Shown here piece after piece: positions 9,212 through 18,153 of a DNA stretch of 61,646 bases (its first letter is position 1; each line of letters begins with the position of its first letter). The notes under the pieces were generated by a model. The model was not told the origin of the DNA. It saw only the letters and a list, made by a program, of their open reading frames with translations, and ran no database searches. Made by a program: the position numbers and the translations under genes. The stretch lies in contig JAQTZD010000008.1 of the NCBI GenBank assembly GCA_028687975.1, positions 1-61,646 of the forward strand, given 5' to 3'. The stretch is from Sediminibacterium sp. (GTDB taxonomy: Bacteria; Bacteroidota; Bacteroidia; Chitinophagales; Chitinophagaceae).

Positions 9212-9838
9212 TTATTTATAATCAACAATGTTAAGCCGCTCATTGCAAAAATCAATCTCGGATTCCTCGTTGCTGCAGATAATTAATAATTTATTGTTGC
9301 AATAGTTGCGGACGAGTTCATGATAAAGCCGGTATCCTTCCTTGTCGAGGTTGGTACAGGGCTCGTCTAGCATCAGTACCGGTGATTCGGAGAAGATGGC
9401 CTGTGCCAGTTTGATTCTTTGTTTCATTCCGCTGCTGTAATGACGGATCTGTTTTCCGGCAGCCTTCTCCAGACCAATGATCTTTAGTATGTCCGAAATG
9501 GAAATATGGTTGAGCAGGGGTTTGAACTTACTGTGGAATTCCAGAAATTCTGTTGCGGTCATTTCTTCTATCAATTCCAGGTAGGGGGCACAGATGGCTA
9601 CCTGCTGATAAAGGGCTTCGGGAGCTACGGTATGGCTGGAAAGTTGCACCTGCATGGTACCTTCGTTCAGCCCCATGCTGCCTGCGATGCATTGGAGCAG
9701 GGTACTTTTCCCACTTCCGTTATGACCGGTGATGGCATAAGCATTGCCGGTGTTGAATGAATAGCTGAGTTTGCGAAAAATCCATTCGCGGTTGAACCGT
9801 TTGCCGGCATTGCTGAGTGTGACCGTTGTGTTATTCAT
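9212..9838 (-). CDS. ABC transporter ATP-binding protein
   Basis: Single nucleotide-binding subunit of 208 residues with Walker [10 protein letters not shown] (38-46), signature 'YSSGMKQR', Walker B 'VLMLDEP' and the 'TNLD' D-loop. It looks CcmA-like (short, heme-exporter type). No membrane subunit is encoded next to it, so its partner must be elsewhere. The ATG at 9838 overlaps the lpxA stop by 8 nt; a GTG at 9850 and an ATG at 9844 are less likely starts. The overlap suggests coupled expression with lpxA. Its place between lpxA and a secreted phosphatase-type gene suggests an envelope function, by inference only. Confidence 0.87.
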   Translation of the reverse strand: MNNTTVTLSNAGKRFNREWIFRKLSYSFNTGNAYAITGHNGSGKSTLLQCIAGSMGLNEGTMQVQLSSHTVAPEALYQQVAICAPYLELIEEMTATEFLEFHSKFKPLLNHISISDILKIIGLEKAAGKQIRHYSSGMKQRIKLAQAIFSESPVLMLDEPCTNLDKEGYRLYHELVRNYCNNKLLIICSNEESEIDFCNERLNIVDYK

Positions 9839-10628
9839 CGTCATTGGCACCCTTGGTGAAACGCTTGATGATGCCTCTGCCGCTTTCGCGTATGAATGTT
9901 ACGATTTCATCGCGCTCATCGGTTGCAGGCAGTTCCTCCTCAATGTATTCCAATGCCTGTGTAATATTGAACCCTTTGTTGTAAATGGTTCTGTATACAT
10001 CCAGTATATGATTGATCTGTTCCAGCGGAAACCCTCTACGCTTCAGTCCAACGCTGTTGACACCGCCATAGCTCAGGGGATTGCGAACGGCCTTAATATA
10101 AGGTGGTACATCCTTGCTGACCAGGCTACCTCCTGCAATAAAAGTATGCTGTCCGATATTCACAAACTGGTGTACGGCGCTTACGCCACCGATCACTGCC
10201 CAATCTCCGATGGTTACATGTCCGGCTACCTGTACACTGTTGCTCATGATCACATGATTGCCAATGATACAATCGTGCGCAACATGGCTGTAGGCCATGA
10301 TCAGGCAATGATTGCCGATGATGGTTTTGCCGCGGTCGTCTGTTCCCCGGTTAATGGTAACAAATTCCCGGATGGTTACATTGTCTCCGATTTCTACGGT
10401 TGTTTTTTCTCCGGCAAATTTCAGATCCTGCGGAACCGCACCCAAAACAGCGCCCGGGAATATCCTGCAGTTTTTACCGATCCTGGTACCGTCCATGATG
10501 GTTACATTGCTGCCAATCCAGGTGCCTTCTCCAATCTGTACATCGCCATGGATGACCGTAAACGGATCAATCTTCACGTTTGGAGCAACACGTGCATTGG
10601 GGTCAATGTAGGTATAAGGGTGTGTCAT
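9831..10628 (-). CDS. lpxA: Acyl-ACP--UDP-N-acetylglucosamine O-acyltransferase LpxA
   Basis: First step of lipid A synthesis: transfer of a 3-hydroxyacyl chain from ACP to the 3-OH of UDP-GlcNAc in the cytosol. The 265-residue protein is built of hexapeptide repeats forming a left-handed beta helix (for example '[13 protein letters not shown]', '[14 protein letters not shown]'), followed by a helical C-terminus. The catalytic histidine is in 'SHVAHDC'. It lies 42 nt downstream of lpxC/fabZ in the same orientation. Confidence 0.96.
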   Translation of the reverse strand: MTHPYTYIDPNARVAPNVKIDPFTVIHGDVQIGEGTWIGSNVTIMDGTRIGKNCRIFPGAVLGAVPQDLKFAGEKTTVEIGDNVTIREFVTINRGTDDRGKTIIGNHCLIMAYSHVAHDCIIGNHVIMSNSVQVAGHVTIGDWAVIGGVSAVHQFVNIGQHTFIAGGSLVSKDVPPYIKAVRNPLSYGGVNSVGLKRRGFPLEQINHILDVYRTIYNKGFNITQALEYIEEELPATDERDEIVTFIRESGRGIIKRFTKGANDDE

Positions 10629-10670
10629 AGGTTGTTTTAGCGTCTGTAAATAGATGGTTTAGGTTGAAGT

Positions 10671-12083
10671 TTAGCTGTCTGCACGTTTTACCACTTGTGC
10701 AACAAAGTCTCCTTCGGTAGCCACTTTGCCTCCAACATAAACGGTGCCATGCATTTCACAGATTCCGCGACGAATCGGTCCGGTAAATTCCATCTTCAAC
10801 ACCATGGTGTCTCCGGGTCTGACCATTTGTTTGAATTTGCAGTTGTCTATTTTCAGGAAATATGTATCGTATTGTCCTTCGGGCATGGAGTTGATGCAGA
10901 GGATTCCTCCGGTCTGCGCCATGGCTTCAATTTGCAGAACGCCCGGCATCACAGGGTTTCCGGGGAAGTGTCCCGGGAAGAACCATTCGTTGTAGGTTAC
11001 ATTTTTGATGCCCACAATGGTAGTATCGGTGAGTTCAATCACTTTATCTACCAATAAAAACGGATGTCTGTGCGGCAATGTTTTTTCAATTTTTTCGAGA
11101 GAGAACACCGGAGGTACGGTTGGATCGTATACCGGCACATCTTTTACATGCTTGTTCTTCTTGATGTATTGTTTGATCTTTTTGGCAAACTCCACATTGG
11201 AACTGTGTCCGGGTCTGTTGGCAATGATGCGGGCCTTGATCGGGTAGCCGATCAAAGCAAGGTCGCCCACTACATCGAGCAGTTTGTGTCTGGCAGGTTC
11301 GTTGGGAAAGCGCAGTTCCAGGTTGTTCAGGTATCCTTCGCTCTTCACTTCCACTTTATCGCGCTTGAACACTTTAGCCAGCCTGCTCATTTCGGCGTCG
11401 GTAACCGGCTTGTCTACCACCACAATGGCATTGTTGATGTCTCCGCCCTTGATCAGATCGTTGTCGAGCAGCATTTCCAGCTCGTGCAGAAAACAGAAGG
11501 TACGGCAGGGCGCAATTTCTGATTTGAATTCCCGGATCGTTTTTAATCCGGCATGCTGGGTTCCCAGTACGGGGCTGTTGAAATCGATCAGGGTGGTAAT
11601 CTGGTAGTCCATGGCAGGCAGAGCCACCATTTCTACCCGCTTGTTATCGTCGTAGTGATAAATATTTTCGTCGAGGCTGTACCATGCTTTGGTTGCTTCC
11701 TGCTCCACCACACCACCTTCTTCGATCAGGTTGATGAAAGGAGTGGAACTTCCGTCCATAATAGGAATCTCAGGGCCGTTCAGTTCAATCAGCACATTGT
11801 CTACACCCATGCCTACCAGGGCCGCCAATACATGTTCTACCGTGCTCACTTTGGCATCGCCCACCTGTAAAGTAGTTCCCCGGCTGGTATCTGTTACCAG
11901 GTCGCAGTCGGCCTTGATCACCGGCTGGTTGGGGAGGTCTGTTCTTTGAAACTGTATTCCGAAACCGGGATTGGCTGGTTTCAGTACCATATCTACCAGA
12001 ATACCGGTATGTAAACCGGTGCCGCTGATGCTGATGGGCTTACTTAATGTATGTTGCTTATCCGGATTGAAATGAATGTCCAT
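10671..12083 (-). CDS. lpxC/fabZ: Bifunctional UDP-3-O-acyl-GlcNAc deacetylase / 3-hydroxyacyl-ACP dehydratase
   Basis: Fusion of LpxC (residues ~1-310, committed Zn-dependent deacetylation in lipid A synthesis) with FabZ (residues ~320-470, dehydration of 3-hydroxyacyl-ACP). LpxC zinc ligands are visible in 'TVEHVLAAL' and 'HKLLDVVGDL', and the catalytic His in 'RPGHSSN'. The FabZ part shows 'HRHPFLLVDKV' and GHFPGNPVMPG with the catalytic Glu in 'QIEAMAQ'. The fusion is standard for Bacteroidota. It couples two enzymes that compete for the same 3-hydroxyacyl-ACP pool. A 103-nt gap separates it from lpxD and contains its own -7 box. Confidence 0.96.
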   Translation of the reverse strand: MDIHFNPDKQHTLSKPISISGTGLHTGILVDMVLKPANPGFGIQFQRTDLPNQPVIKADCDLVTDTSRGTTLQVGDAKVSTVEHVLAALVGMGVDNVLIELNGPEIPIMDGSSTPFINLIEEGGVVEQEATKAWYSLDENIYHYDDNKRVEMVALPAMDYQITTLIDFNSPVLGTQHAGLKTIREFKSEIAPCRTFCFLHELEMLLDNDLIKGGDINNAIVVVDKPVTDAEMSRLAKVFKRDKVEVKSEGYLNNLELRFPNEPARHKLLDVVGDLALIGYPIKARIIANRPGHSSNVEFAKKIKQYIKKNKHVKDVPVYDPTVPPVFSLEKIEKTLPHRHPFLLVDKVIELTDTTIVGIKNVTYNEWFFPGHFPGNPVMPGVLQIEAMAQTGGILCINSMPEGQYDTYFLKIDNCKFKQMVRPGDTMVLKMEFTGPIRRGICEMHGTVYVGGKVATEGDFVAQVVKRADS

Positions 12084-12150
12084 GCTTTAAATCAGTTTTA
12101 GCCTGGGTCAGACAGAAGGGGCCGCCTGATCCTGAAATATAAAAATCGCG

Positions 12151-12158
12151 CAAAAATA
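12151..12158 (-). promoter_or_regulatory. -7 element upstream of lpxC/fabZ
   Basis: TATTTTTG on the minus strand is an exact TAnnTTTG match about 68 nt before the lpxC/fabZ ATG. It suggests that lpxC/fabZ-lpxA-ABC can be transcribed independently of lpxD. Confidence 0.5.
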
Positions 12159-12186
12159 AGCTTAAAGCGTGGTTTTTTCCCTCTAA

Positions 12187-13239
12187 TTAGGCATTAACAC
12201 GCTCAGAAAGCAATTGTTGTACCAATTTTTCCAGTTCTTTAACTCTTTTCTCCAGTTCAGGAAGTGTTCTGGTGGCTGCATGAACCCTCATGGAAGCGGA
12301 AAATTCAAAGGCCGGGGTTCCGTTGAATGCTTTGTTGGGTTCTTTGATGGTTTTGGTAACGCCGCTCTGGCCATTGATCCGGGAACCATCGGCAATGGAA
12401 ATATGTCCTGCAACACCGACCTGACCACCCATCATCACATTTTTACCAATCTTGGTACTTCCGCTCACGCCTGTGAGGGCAGCAATGACCGTGTTGGAAC
12501 CCACTTCCACATTGTGGGCAATCTGCACCAGATTGTCCAGTTTTACCCCTTTGCGTATAATGGTAGAGCCCATGGTTGCCCGGTCGATGGTGGAATTGGC
12601 GCCGATTTCCACAGAATCCTCAATTACCACATTGCCCAATTGGGGAACCTTCTGGTAAGTTCCATTTTCCTGGGGGGCAAATCCAAACCCGTCGCTGCCA
12701 ATAACGGTTCCGGCATGGATGATTACATGATCCCCGATGATACAGTCGTTGTAGATCTTAACGCCTGCATGGATCACGGTGTGATTACCAATCTGAACCC
12801 TGTCGCCCAATACAGCGCCCGAATGAATTTTGGTATGATTACCCACCTGTACGTTGTTTCCCAAAAAGGCAAATGCGCCTACAAATACCTGCTCGCCCAA
12901 TTTTGCGGAGTCTGAAATATAGCTGGGTTGTTGAATGCCGGTTAACTGGCCGGCAGCGATCTCCTGGTATTTGGTCATCAGCGTTGCAAAAGCCGAATAG
13001 GCATCGGGAACCCTTACCAGGGTAGCGGTTACCGGGTTTTTAAGTTGCAGGCTTTCATTAACAATAACGATCGAAGCCCGGGTCTTGTACAGGTATTCTT
13101 CGTACTTGGGGTTGGCCAAAAACGAAAGCTGGCCGGGAACCGCCTCCTCTATTTTACCGAAAGAAGTTACAGCAGCAGCGGCATCTCCTTCTATTTTTCC
13201 CTGAACCATCAGGGCAATCTGGGAGGCGATAAATTGCAT
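12187..13239 (-). CDS. lpxD: UDP-3-O-acylglucosamine N-acyltransferase LpxD
   Basis: Third step of lipid A synthesis: adds the N-linked 3-hydroxyacyl chain. The protein has 350 residues with an N-terminal uridine-binding domain (about 1-100), a hexapeptide-repeat beta helix (about 105-320, e.g. '[13 protein letters not shown]'), the catalytic His in 'QIAHNVEVG' and a C-terminal helix with charged heptads. It starts 9 nt after the HD-domain gene, so the two are probably one transcript. Confidence 0.96.
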   Translation of the reverse strand: MQFIASQIALMVQGKIEGDAAAAVTSFGKIEEAVPGQLSFLANPKYEEYLYKTRASIVIVNESLQLKNPVTATLVRVPDAYSAFATLMTKYQEIAAGQLTGIQQPSYISDSAKLGEQVFVGAFAFLGNNVQVGNHTKIHSGAVLGDRVQIGNHTVIHAGVKIYNDCIIGDHVIIHAGTVIGSDGFGFAPQENGTYQKVPQLGNVVIEDSVEIGANSTIDRATMGSTIIRKGVKLDNLVQIAHNVEVGSNTVIAALTGVSGSTKIGKNVMMGGQVGVAGHISIADGSRINGQSGVTKTIKEPNKAFNGTPAFEFSASMRVHAATRTLPELEKRVKELEKLVQQLLSERVNA

Positions 13240-13248
13240 ATACAGGTG

Positions 13249-14463
13249 TTAAGTTAACAGACAAATGTAGAATTTTTTTACCTGCGAAGAAAGATTTTGC
13301 TGAATCAGCGTATTGTCTACCTCCGTGATGTCTTTTACCGTTCCGTCTTTATACAGGATATTGATTTTTTCTTCCCTCGGCTGGTACGTGGTGTTGGTGG
13401 CAATACCGGTAAAGCAGAGATAGTGAGCATCTTCGGGGTTAATGCCAAAACGGGCAACGGCCTGGGCTTGTTTTTCCTGAATGAATTCAGCAGAAAAGGG
13501 TTCTCCCTGGATGCGCGATTTATACAATCTGCGGTTCAGAAAACTATTGCAGAGCAAAGACAACACCTTGTCGGGATGCAGGCTCCAGCGCTTCACACCA
13601 CTGATAACATCAAAGTCGTCGAGCAGGCAAAACTGAGAGAGGGCATAGTCGTCCATTGCCCCGGTAAAGGTTCCCAGGAAATAATCCAGGGATGATCTGG
13701 TAGCCAGTGCATCATCGTTCTTATCGTAGATGGCCCTAACCCTTTCCAGAATTTTAACCAGCATTTTTTCTGCAGACAAAACGGTTTTATGCAGATACAC
13801 CTGCCAGTACATCTGTCGCCTGGCCACTAAAAATTTCTCCACACTGTAAATGGCTTTTTCTTCCACCATCAGCTGGCCATCTTTTACCGTCAGCATTTTT
13901 AATATGCGGTCGTATCCGATGACCCCTTCACTTACACCGGAAAAAAAACTGTCGCGGCTCAGGTAATCCATCCGGTCCACATCCAGTTGCCCGCTGATGA
14001 GCTGGTGCAGAAAGGGCTTTTGGTAATTGTTGGTAAAGATCCGGATGGTCAGGTCCAGCTGACCATTCAGTTGGGTATTGAGGGCCTGCATGATTTGCAG
14101 CGACAGGTATTCGTGGTTAATGCCCGGAATCAGAACATGTTCCAGTGCATGTGAAAACGGGCCGTGTCCGATATCGTGCAGCAGGATGGCCGATTTTACG
14201 GCAATCTCTTCTTCGGCGGTAATATCTACCCCTTTGTTGCGGAGTTCGGTTACAGCATTGCACATCAGGTGATAGGCTCCCAGCGAGTGGTGCAGCCGCG
14301 TATGAACGGCTCCGGGATAAACCAGTTGCGCCATGGCCATCTGCTGAATTCTGCGCAGCCGCTGGTAAAACGGATGTTCAATGATTGCAAAGATCAGCGG
14401 GTGATTGATGGTGATAAAACCATATACGGGATCATTGATGATTTTTTGTTTGCTGTTAGACAT
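13249..14463 (-). CDS. HD-domain metal-dependent phosphohydrolase
   Basis: Cytosolic HD superfamily protein (404 residues), similar in layout to dGTPase/YwfO-type phosphohydrolases. Metal ligands are visible in 'HTRLHHSLGAYHL' and the HD doublet in 'LLHDIGHGPFSHALEH'. Substrate unknown; dNTP hydrolysis is possible by family. It begins the minus-strand run HD-lpxD-lpxC/fabZ-lpxA. A TACCTTTA box (14511-14504) about 40 nt upstream resembles a -7 element and may drive the run. It is divergent from porX. Confidence 0.85.
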   Translation of the reverse strand: MSNSKQKIINDPVYGFITINHPLIFAIIEHPFYQRLRRIQQMAMAQLVYPGAVHTRLHHSLGAYHLMCNAVTELRNKGVDITAEEEIAVKSAILLHDIGHGPFSHALEHVLIPGINHEYLSLQIMQALNTQLNGQLDLTIRIFTNNYQKPFLHQLISGQLDVDRMDYLSRDSFFSGVSEGVIGYDRILKMLTVKDGQLMVEEKAIYSVEKFLVARRQMYWQVYLHKTVLSAEKMLVKILERVRAIYDKNDDALATRSSLDYFLGTFTGAMDDYALSQFCLLDDFDVISGVKRWSLHPDKVLSLLCNSFLNRRLYKSRIQGEPFSAEFIQEKQAQAVARFGINPEDAHYLCFTGIATNTTYQPREEKINILYKDGTVKDITEVDNTLIQQNLSSQVKKFYICLLT

Positions 14464-14540
14464 GCTGTTGATGAATTGTTAAATCGGCTGTAACGCCAGC
14501 CGGTAAAGGTACAATTTAGTGAAGCAATGGAAATTATTAA

Positions 14541-14548
14541 TAGCTTTA
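14541..14548 (+). promoter_or_regulatory. -7-like element of porX
   Basis: TAGCTTTA differs from TAnnTTTG only in the last base. It ends 5 nt before the ATG at 14554, which supports that start over the ATG at 14527. Confidence 0.4.
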
Positions 14549-14553
14549 TCTCA

Positions 14554-16113
14554 ATGGCAATAGCAAATATTCTTTGGGTAGATGATGAGATCGAGAGCCT
14601 GCAGTCGCAGAAAATATTTCTGGAAAGTAAGGGGTACCATGTGCATACCCTTACCAATGGGTACGATGCACTGGAGTATATACAATCTGCAGAAGTAGAT
14701 GTGGTACTGATGGATGAAAGTATGCCCGGCATTACCGGGCTGGAAACCCTCACCCGGATGAAGGCCATCCGGCACCAGTTACCCATTGTGCTCATTACCA
14801 AAAATGAAACGGAAAACCTGATGGACGAAGCCATCGGCAGCCAGATCAGCGATTACCTGATCAAGCCGGTGAATCCCAACCAGGTGTTGCTGAGCCTGAA
14901 AAAAATCATCGACAATAAAAGGCTTGTGGCAGAAAAAACCACTACTTCGTACCAGCAGCAATTCACGGAACTGTTCATGGCATTGCAGGATAATCCCGGC
15001 TACCAGGAGTGGACGGACCTGTACAAAAAGCTGGTATACTGGGAGCTGGAAATGGAAAAAAGCGACAGCCCCGAAATGCGGGAGATTTTTTACAACCAGA
15101 AACGTGAGGCCAATGCTGCGTTTGCCCGGTTTGTGAGCCGTAATTATACCGATTGGGTGAATCCCCGCTCTGCGGAATCGCCCATCATGAGTCATCAACT
15201 CATGCAGTTCAAAGTACTTCCGCACCTGGAAGAAAACGTACCGTTGTTTTTTGTGCTGATCGATAATCTACGGTACGATCAGTGGAAGGCCATACAACCC
15301 ATTTTTGCAGAGAGTTTCCGGATCACCGAGGAAGATGCTTTTTATTCTATCCTGCCCACTGCAACGCAATATTGCCGCAATGCAATCTTTGCCGGACTCC
15401 TGCCGGCAGATATAGAAAAACAGTTTCCGCAACAATGGAAAAACGACGAAGAGGAGGGAGGTAAAAACTTGTTTGAAGAAGAGTTCCTGCGAGCGCAACT
15501 GAAGCGACTGAAGAAAGACAAGATACGGATCAGTTATCATAAAATTCTGAATCACAGCGATGGTCAGCAACTGGTGGGAAACATGCACAACCTGCTGCAA
15601 AACGACCTGAACGTGATTGTATACAATTTTGTAGACATGCTCAGTCATGCACGCACCGAGATGGAAGTGCTGAAAGAGCTGGCCAGCGATGAAGCCAGTT
15701 ACCGGAGCCTGACCCGAAGCTGGTTTGAACACAGTCCCCTTCACCAGGCACTGAAGAAACTCGCGGATAAAAAAATCAGGATCGTTCTGGCCACCGATCA
15801 TGGCAGTGTACGGGTAAAAAATCCGCTCAAAGTGGTCGGAGACAAACAAACCACCACCAACCTGCGGTACAAACATGGCCGGAACCTGAATTTTGAGGAG
15901 AAAGAGGTATTGGCATTCAAAGATCCGCAGAAAGCGGGCTTGCCGGTACCCACCATCAATTCCAGCTTCATTTTTGCCCGGGAAAATGATTTTCTCTGCT
16001 ATCCCAATAACTATAATCACTATGTGAATTACTACAAAAACAGTTTTCAGCACGGGGGAATCAGCCTGGAAGAGATGATTGTACCCCTGATTAAAATGGA
16101 AAGCCGTACCTGA
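14554..16113 (+). CDS. porX: PorX-type response regulator with PglZ (alkaline phosphatase fold) effector domain
   Basis: Two-component response regulator whose output domain is an alkaline-phosphatase-like PglZ domain. In Porphyromonas gingivalis PorX, with the kinase PorY, controls type IX secretion genes. The receiver domain has the acidic pocket 'WVDDE' (9-12), phospho-acceptor D54 in 'VLMDESMPG' and the conserved Lys in 'LITKNE'. The PglZ part has 'LIDNLRYDQW', the likely nucleophile Thr in 'LPTATQYCR' and 'ATDHGSVRVK'. From MAIANILWVDDE the length is 519 residues, as in other PorX proteins; the upstream ATG at 14527 would add residues not seen in relatives. No PorY gene is adjacent. Confidence 0.92.
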   Translation: MAIANILWVDDEIESLQSQKIFLESKGYHVHTLTNGYDALEYIQSAEVDVVLMDESMPGITGLETLTRMKAIRHQLPIVLITKNETENLMDEAIGSQISDYLIKPVNPNQVLLSLKKIIDNKRLVAEKTTTSYQQQFTELFMALQDNPGYQEWTDLYKKLVYWELEMEKSDSPEMREIFYNQKREANAAFARFVSRNYTDWVNPRSAESPIMSHQLMQFKVLPHLEENVPLFFVLIDNLRYDQWKAIQPIFAESFRITEEDAFYSILPTATQYCRNAIFAGLLPADIEKQFPQQWKNDEEEGGKNLFEEEFLRAQLKRLKKDKIRISYHKILNHSDGQQLVGNMHNLLQNDLNVIVYNFVDMLSHARTEMEVLKELASDEASYRSLTRSWFEHSPLHQALKKLADKKIRIVLATDHGSVRVKNPLKVVGDKQTTTNLRYKHGRNLNFEEKEVLAFKDPQKAGLPVPTINSSFIFARENDFLCYPNNYNHYVNYYKNSFQHGGISLEEMIVPLIKMESRT

Positions 16114-16151
16114 TGTGGATAAAACGGGTCGGGGATCAGCAGCAGTAAGGT

Positions 16152-16159
16152 TAAATTTG
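16152..16159 (+). promoter_or_regulatory. -7 element 4 nt before a small conserved gene
   Basis: TAAATTTG is an exact TAnnTTTG match and is separated from the ATG at 16164 by four bases. It predicts a leaderless mRNA for the gene pair that follows. Confidence 0.55.
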
Positions 16160-16163
16160 TACT

Positions 16164-16436
16164 ATGAAATACACGCAATCATCATTGGATAAACTGGAAG
16201 ATATTTTAGGGGAGTCCGGTTACGTAGTACGGTACGAAAGAGGTACGTTTCAGAGCGGCTGGTGTTTGCTGGAGGCCAGGAAAGTGGTGGTACTGAATAA
16301 ATTTCTCAACATCGAAGGAAGGATCAACACTTTGATGGAATTGATTCCGCAGGTTCCGATCGAATTCGACAAACTGACCCACGAATCACAGAATTTGTAT
16401 GAAGAAGTGGTAAAAAAATCCGTTACTGAAGCTTAG
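16164..16436 (+). CDS. Small conserved hypothetical protein
   Basis: A 90-residue soluble protein that I recognise only as the kind of short conserved protein found in Bacteroidota. It has an N-terminal helix (SSLDKLEDILGE), a beta-rich middle containing 'RYERGTFQSGWC' and 'KVVVLNKFL', and a helical C-terminus. One cysteine, no signal peptide and no membrane segment are visible. It sits 8 nt before the MBL-fold gene and has its own -7 box, so the two are likely co-expressed. No function can be assigned. Confidence 0.8.
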   Translation: MKYTQSSLDKLEDILGESGYVVRYERGTFQSGWCLLEARKVVVLNKFLNIEGRINTLMELIPQVPIEFDKLTHESQNLYEEVVKKSVTEA

Positions 16437-16444
16437 CATCTATT

Positions 16445-17221
16445 GTGACCCATCCATCCTTATCTATTCAGTTTTTAGGCACAGGAACCAGCACAGGTGT
16501 TCCTATGATCGGATGCAGTTGTGCCGTGTGTAGTTCGGATGATGCAAGGGACCAGCGTTTAAGAACGAGTGTATTGATCCAATCGGAAGCTACTACCCTT
16601 GTAGTAGACACTACGCCCGATTTCCGTTACCAGATGTTGCGCAGCAAAACCAGAAAACTGGATGCGGTGGTGTTTACCCATCCGCACAAGGATCACCTGG
16701 CAGGGCTGGATGATATCCGGGCGTTTAATTTTTTCTCGGAAGTGCCGATGAAAGTATATGCCAATTCACTTACAGAGGAAGCCATCCGCCGGGATTTTTA
16801 TTATGCTTTTTCCGACACCAAGTATCCGGGTGTGCCGGATATCAACCTGATGACAATCAATAGTGAACCCTTTGTTGTGGGAAACATACCGGTGATACCC
16901 ATACAGGTAATTCACCACAAAATGCCGGTGCTGGGATTCCGCTTCGGAGATTTCACGTATATCACAGATGCCAACCGCATTGAAGAAGAAGAAAAAGAAA
17001 AAATAAAAGGTTCCCGGGTGCTGGTGCTGAATGCACTTCGGAAAGAAAAGCATCTTTCCCATTTCACCCTGAGTGAGGCAGTAGAACTGGCACTTGAACT
17101 CGGGATACCCGAAGTATATCTCACCCATATCAGTCACCAATTGGGTAAGCATGCAGCGATCAACGAGGAGCTGCCCGGCCATATTCAACTGGCCTATGAT
17201 GGCCTGACCATCCGTTTGTAG
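16445..17221 (+). CDS. MBL-fold metallohydrolase (PhnP/RNase Z-like)
   Basis: Metallo-beta-lactamase-fold hydrolase of 258 residues, cytosolic. It shows 'FLGTGTSTGVP', a cysteine knuckle GCSCAVC as in PhnP-type phosphodiesterases, and the metal-binding HPHKDH motif followed by 'GLDDIRAF', with further ligands in 'YITDANR' and 'LTHISH'. By family it cleaves a phosphodiester, possibly a cyclic phosphate; the substrate is not visible. The start is GTG at 16445, 8 nt after the preceding stop. An inverted repeat lies directly after its stop codon. Confidence 0.85.
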   Translation: MTHPSLSIQFLGTGTSTGVPMIGCSCAVCSSDDARDQRLRTSVLIQSEATTLVVDTTPDFRYQMLRSKTRKLDAVVFTHPHKDHLAGLDDIRAFNFFSEVPMKVYANSLTEEAIRRDFYYAFSDTKYPGVPDINLMTINSEPFVVGNIPVIPIQVIHHKMPVLGFRFGDFTYITDANRIEEEEKEKIKGSRVLVLNALRKEKHLSHFTLSEAVELALELGIPEVYLTHISHQLGKHAAINEELPGHIQLAYDGLTIRL

Positions 17222-17242
17222 CCCTTTAAATCTATTAAAGGG
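17222..17242 (+). repeat. Inverted repeat abutting the HhH gene start codon
   Basis: CCCTTTAA (17222-17229) and TTAAAGGG (17235-17242) are perfect 8-bp arms around a 5-nt loop. The right arm contains the only purine-rich stretch (AAAGGG) and touches the ATG at 17243. In the mRNA this hairpin would mask the ribosome entry site. No U tract follows, so it does not look like a terminator. Confidence 0.6.
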
Positions 17243-17989
17243 ATGAAAGATTTCCTCCAACAGTACTTCCGCTTTTCAAGGAAAGAGCGGATTGGATTAA
17301 GCATTCTGCTGACCGGTATGGCCCTTTTTTTCTGGCTGCCGGGATGGTACAAAACAAAGCCACTTCCTGTTCAACCCGATACGGCAATGATGCGGATGAT
17401 GGAAGCCAGTGTGTCGGCCGACCGTTGGTCCGGAAGCCAAAACAGATTCAGCGGAAAGGGATCATACCGGCAACCGTACAGGCAGGCTTACCCGCATCTA
17501 TCCTACCAAAAGCAATCATGGTATCGCAGATCCTATCCCGGGCGCAGGACCTATTCGCCAAGGCCCATACCGGTTGTGGAGATCAATACGGCCGGCCTGG
17601 CCGAATGGGAAGCCCTGCCCGGAATCGGACCCGTGCTGGCGGCCCGCATTATCAAATACCGCGATAAGCTGGGTGGATTTACCCGGATGGAACAGGTAGG
17701 GCAGACCTATGGTATTACAGACAGCCTGTACCGGGCTTTGAAACCTTTTCTGCAAAAAGCTGCAGGAGTTGTTCAACGCGATACTCCATTTCTTATACGC
17801 CTGCCCAATGCCAATACGGCTACCAGGGCCGAACTGGAAGCAACAGGCATTCCGGAACAGATTGCCAGGTCCATTGTAGTGTACCGCAGCAGGTACGGAC
17901 TGTTCAAGAGCATCGGAGATCTGCGGCAAATTGTGCTGATCAACGATTCGGTTTACAGGATCATTTCGGGTAAACTGCGGGTGGAATAA
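17243..17989 (+). CDS. Membrane-anchored helix-hairpin-helix (ComEA-like) protein
   Basis: A 248-residue protein with one N-terminal membrane segment (about 17-34, ending 'FFWLPGW'), a low-complexity linker rich in Arg, Tyr, Ser and Gln (about 55-105), and then helix-hairpin-helix repeats. The first HhH reads 'NTAGLAEWEALPGIGPVLAARIIKYR' in outline and the second starts at 'NANTATRAELEATGIPE'. ComEA proteins bind incoming DNA during transformation, but such proteins in Bacteroidota may have other roles. The basic, Tyr-rich linker is unusual. It follows the MBL gene by 21 nt. Confidence 0.82.
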   Translation: MKDFLQQYFRFSRKERIGLSILLTGMALFFWLPGWYKTKPLPVQPDTAMMRMMEASVSADRWSGSQNRFSGKGSYRQPYRQAYPHLSYQKQSWYRRSYPGRRTYSPRPIPVVEINTAGLAEWEALPGIGPVLAARIIKYRDKLGGFTRMEQVGQTYGITDSLYRALKPFLQKAAGVVQRDTPFLIRLPNANTATRAELEATGIPEQIARSIVVYRSRYGLFKSIGDLRQIVLINDSVYRIISGKLRVE

Positions 17990-18017
17990 TGGCTGCGTAC
18001 CCATCTTTCCGAAAAGA

Positions 18018-18048
18018 TTTGCTCATGAAATAAATGGAGCTATATTTG
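18018..18048 (+). promoter_or_regulatory. Consensus Bacteroidota promoter of the acyl-CoA dehydrogenase gene
   Basis: TTTG at 18018-18021, a 19-nt spacer and TATATTTG at 18041-18048 match the -33/-7 consensus exactly. Transcription would start at about 18053-18056, inside the left arm of the palindrome. Confidence 0.75.
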
Positions 18049-18084
18049 CCTTTAAAACAAACTAATGTTAGTTTGTTTTAAAGG
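18049..18084. promoter_or_regulatory. Perfect 17-bp inverted repeat, probable repressor operator
   Basis: CCTTTAAAACAAACTAA (18049-18065) and its exact complement (18068-18084) flank a 2-bp spacer. It begins right after the -7 box and covers the expected +1. This geometry suits a dimeric repressor, for example a TetR-family fatty-acid regulator, acting on the downstream acyl-CoA dehydrogenase. No regulator gene lies nearby. The same bases would also fold as an RNA hairpin. Confidence 0.65.
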
Positions 18085-18119
18085 GGGCCTCTAACGATTG
18101 CTTGATTAGATTGGCCCCC
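18083..18119 (+). repeat. Second leader hairpin before acyl-CoA dehydrogenase
   Basis: GGGGGCC (18083-18089) pairs with GGCCCCC (18113-18119), and CTAA (18091-18094) pairs with TTAG (18106-18109) inside. It shares two G residues with the preceding palindrome, so the two RNA folds compete at that point. No U tract follows. Confidence 0.6.
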
Positions 18120-18153
18120 GTCTATTTGAAACCTACTATATTAAACAACAGGT

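Noticed and set aside
9771-10640. Plus-strand 289-codon frame over lpxA
   Set aside because: Antisense to lpxA; composition follows the hexapeptide repeat codons.
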